Below, one piece after another: positions 4,990 to 5,914 of a stretch of DNA of 5,914 nucleotides (its first letter is position 1; each line of letters opens with the position of its first letter). Source of the DNA: Ruminococcaceae bacterium UBA1213 (GTDB lineage: Bacteria; Bacillota; Clostridia; Oscillospirales; Acutalibacteraceae). The notes under the pieces were generated by a model, which did not search any database, was not told the DNA's origin, and saw nothing but the letters and a program-made list of their open reading frames with translations. The stretch covers positions 10,378-16,291 of the forward strand of contig DBXL01000097.1 in assembly GCA_002309275.1 (NCBI GenBank), given 5' to 3'. A program made the translations under genes and the position numbers.

Positions 4990-5412
4990 TTGCCAACGTT
5001 TAACCAACTGGTTCGCAAGGGCAGAGAAGTTTCAGAGAAAAAAGCTAAGGCTCCTGCACTTCTCAAAGGCTGGAACTCCAAAAAACGCAGAGCTATCGAC
5101 CAGAACTCTCCTCAGAAGAGAGGCGTGTGCACAGCTGTAAAAACAGCTACACCTAAAAAGCCTAACTCCGCTATCAGAAAGATCGCCAGAGTAAGACTTT
5201 CCAACGGTATTGAAGTTACTTCATATATCCCCGGTGTAGGTCATAACCTGCAGGAACATAGCGTCGTACTCATCAGAGGCGGACGTGTTAAGGACCTCCC
5301 CGGTGTTCGTTACCATATTATTCGTGGTACACTTGATGCACAGGGTGTTGCAAAGCGTATGCAGGCTCGTTCTAAGTACGGTGCAAAGCGTCCGAAAGCA
5401 GGCAAAAAGTAA
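4990..5412 (+). CDS. rpsL: 30S ribosomal protein S12
   Basis: This 140-residue protein sits at the decoding centre of the small ribosomal subunit and is needed for tRNA selection accuracy. It begins MPTFNQLVRKGRE and contains the conserved blocks PQKRGVCTAV (41-50), TPKKPNSAIRK (54-64), GHNLQEHSVVLIRGGRVKDLPGVRYH (84-109) and ARSKYGAKRPKA. Relative to E. coli S12 it has the 13-residue insertion near residues 20-35 typical of Firmicutes. Lys56 and Lys101 correspond to E. coli Lys43 and Lys88, the positions altered in streptomycin-resistant mutants, and are wild type. Asp102 corresponds to the aspartate that RimO methylthiolates in bacteria with that enzyme. The start is a TTG, forced by an upstream in-frame stop. 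It is the first gene after a strong promoter and is followed by rpsG after 161 bases. Codons are C-ending and ATA-free compared with upstream genes, as expected for high expression. Confidence 0.98.
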   Translation: MPTFNQLVRKGREVSEKKAKAPALLKGWNSKKRRAIDQNSPQKRGVCTAVKTATPKKPNSAIRKIARVRLSNGIEVTSYIPGVGHNLQEHSVVLIRGGRVKDLPGVRYHIIRGTLDAQGVAKRMQARSKYGAKRPKAGKK

Positions 5413-5442
5413 TTCGCTGACTTAAAAAAAGCGAAAATGTTC

Positions 5443-5532
5443 CGAAGGATTTTTATTTGATAATGTGATACAGAGATGTATTTTGATATATAGAAACCTC
5501 TGTACGCACAGCGGAAGAAAAATATCCTTTCG
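5443..5532 (+). promoter_or_regulatory. Long imperfect hairpin in the rpsL-rpsG gap, candidate S7 autoregulatory RNA
   Basis: The 161-base gap holds a nested stem. CGAAGGAT (5443-5450) pairs with ATCCTTTCG (5524-5532) with one bulge. TTTT (5451-5454) pairs with AAAA (5519-5522), and TTT 5456-5458 with AAG 5515-5517. Further in, TGTG (5464-5467) pairs with CACA (5507-5510), and TACAGAG (5469-5475) with CTCTGTA (5498-5504). The terminal loop is 22 bases. No U tract follows, so it is not an ordinary terminator. A smaller hairpin (5413-5435, TTCGCT/AGCGAA) precedes it. In E. coli, S7 binds the intercistronic str mRNA and represses its own translation; an equivalent role here is inferred from position and fold. 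Confidence 0.5.
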
Positions 5533-5558
5533 AGTACCGATGAAATCACCTTTATGTG

Positions 5559-5566
5559 AAGGAGGG
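5559..5566 (+). promoter_or_regulatory. Ribosome-binding site of rpsG
   Basis: AAGGAGGG ends seven bases before the GTG at 5574, which begins the conserved MPRRG N-terminus of S7. Part of this site (GAAGGA, 5558-5563) can pair with ATCCTTTC (5524-5531), the 3' arm of the upstream hairpin. Confidence 0.85.
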
Positions 5567-5573
5567 AAGTAAA

Positions 5574-5914
5574 GTGCCAAGAAGAGGTAATGTTGCAAAA
5601 CGTGATGTTTTGCCGGATCCGGTTTACAACTCAAAGCTCGTTACACGTCTTATCAACAACGTAATGTATGACGGTAAAAAGGGCGTTGCACAGAAAATTG
5701 TTTATGGTGCATTCGAGATAGTGAACACAAAAACAGGCAAAGAGCCGCTTGAAGTATTTGAGCAGGCTATGGAGCGAGTAATGCCTACTCTTGAGGTAAA
5801 GGCTCGCCGTGTCGGCGGTGCTACCTATCAGGTACCTATGGAGGTTCGCCCCGAAAGAAGACAGACACTTGGTCTCAGATGGATCTCGAGATATTCCAGA
5901 CTCAGATCCGAAAA
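5574..5914 (+). CDS. rpsG: 30S ribosomal protein S7, 3' end outside the window
   Basis: S7 binds the 3' major domain of 16S rRNA and initiates assembly of the small-subunit head. The 113 visible residues begin MPRRGNVAKRDVLPDPVYNS and include the family signature region DPVYNSKLVTRLINNVMYDGKKGVA (15-39), MERVMPTLEVKARRVGGATYQVPMEV (66-91) and RRQTLGLRWI (95-104). Full-length S7 is about 156 residues, so roughly the last quarter is missing because the window ends. The start is a GTG, supported by a strong ribosome-binding site and the conserved N-terminus. It is the second gene of the str operon. fusA and tuf commonly follow in bacteria, but they lie beyond the window and were not seen. Confidence 0.97.
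   Translation, partial: MPRRGNVAKRDVLPDPVYNSKLVTRLINNVMYDGKKGVAQKIVYGAFEIVNTKTGKEPLEVFEQAMERVMPTLEVKARRVGGATYQVPMEVRPERRQTLGLRWISRYSRLRSE

Noticed and set aside
4806..5081. 91-codon minus-strand frame across the rpsL promoter
   Set aside because: It overlaps the consensus promoter, the leader and the conserved S12 N-terminus, and its product resembles nothing.
1..5914. CRISPR array, tRNA or rRNA gene, insertion sequence, toxin-antitoxin pair
   Set aside because: No regularly spaced direct repeats, cloverleaf or rRNA-like sequence, terminal inverted repeats with transposase, or paired small genes were seen.

Overview
The window looks like chromosomal DNA of an anaerobic Gram-positive bacterium of the class Clostridia, most likely a Ruminococcaceae/Oscillospirales-type gut or rumen organism. 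The basis is Firmicutes-type ribosomal protein S12 (with the 13-residue N-terminal insertion relative to E. coli), a Firmicutes-type LexA, strong GGAGG ribosome-binding sites, frequent GTG/TTG starts, two lipoproteins with type II signal peptides, and moderately AT-rich DNA. The genus cannot be fixed by reading alone. All supported genes are on the + strand.

Layout. Positions 1-84 are the Ser/Gln-rich C-terminal end of an unidentified gene, followed by a GC-rich hairpin (99-136). Next come an OppA-like peptide-binding lipoprotein (153-1802) and a cytoplasmic M14-family zinc peptidase (1880-2779; its real start is an internal ATG with its own ribosome-binding site). A promoter then precedes a small lipoprotein of unknown function (2838-3320). 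lexA (3398-3991) follows from an extended -10 promoter, then a six-helix membrane protein of unknown function (4060-4785) ending in a strong intrinsic terminator. A near-consensus promoter (4835-4864) starts the str operon: rpsL (4990-5412) and rpsG (from 5574, cut by the window end).

How the genes may work together. The peptide-binding lipoprotein and the M14 peptidase plausibly form a peptide or murein-peptide salvage pair: one captures peptides outside the cell, the other hydrolyses them inside. The permease and ATPase subunits are not in the window. LexA is the SOS repressor, but no canonical Gram-positive SOS box (GAAC-N4-GTTC) lies in front of it. rpsL/rpsG encode the two small-subunit proteins of the str operon. 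rpoB/rpoC, which often precede rpsL, are absent here.

Nothing in the window is a clear new system of the defence or mobile-element kind. The strongest unexplained signals are RNA-level. One is a folded rpsL leader just ahead of a TTG start that competes with an out-of-frame ATG. The other is a long imperfect hairpin filling the rpsL-rpsG gap, whose 3' arm could alternatively pair with the rpsG Shine-Dalgarno sequence; it is a candidate autoregulatory element.
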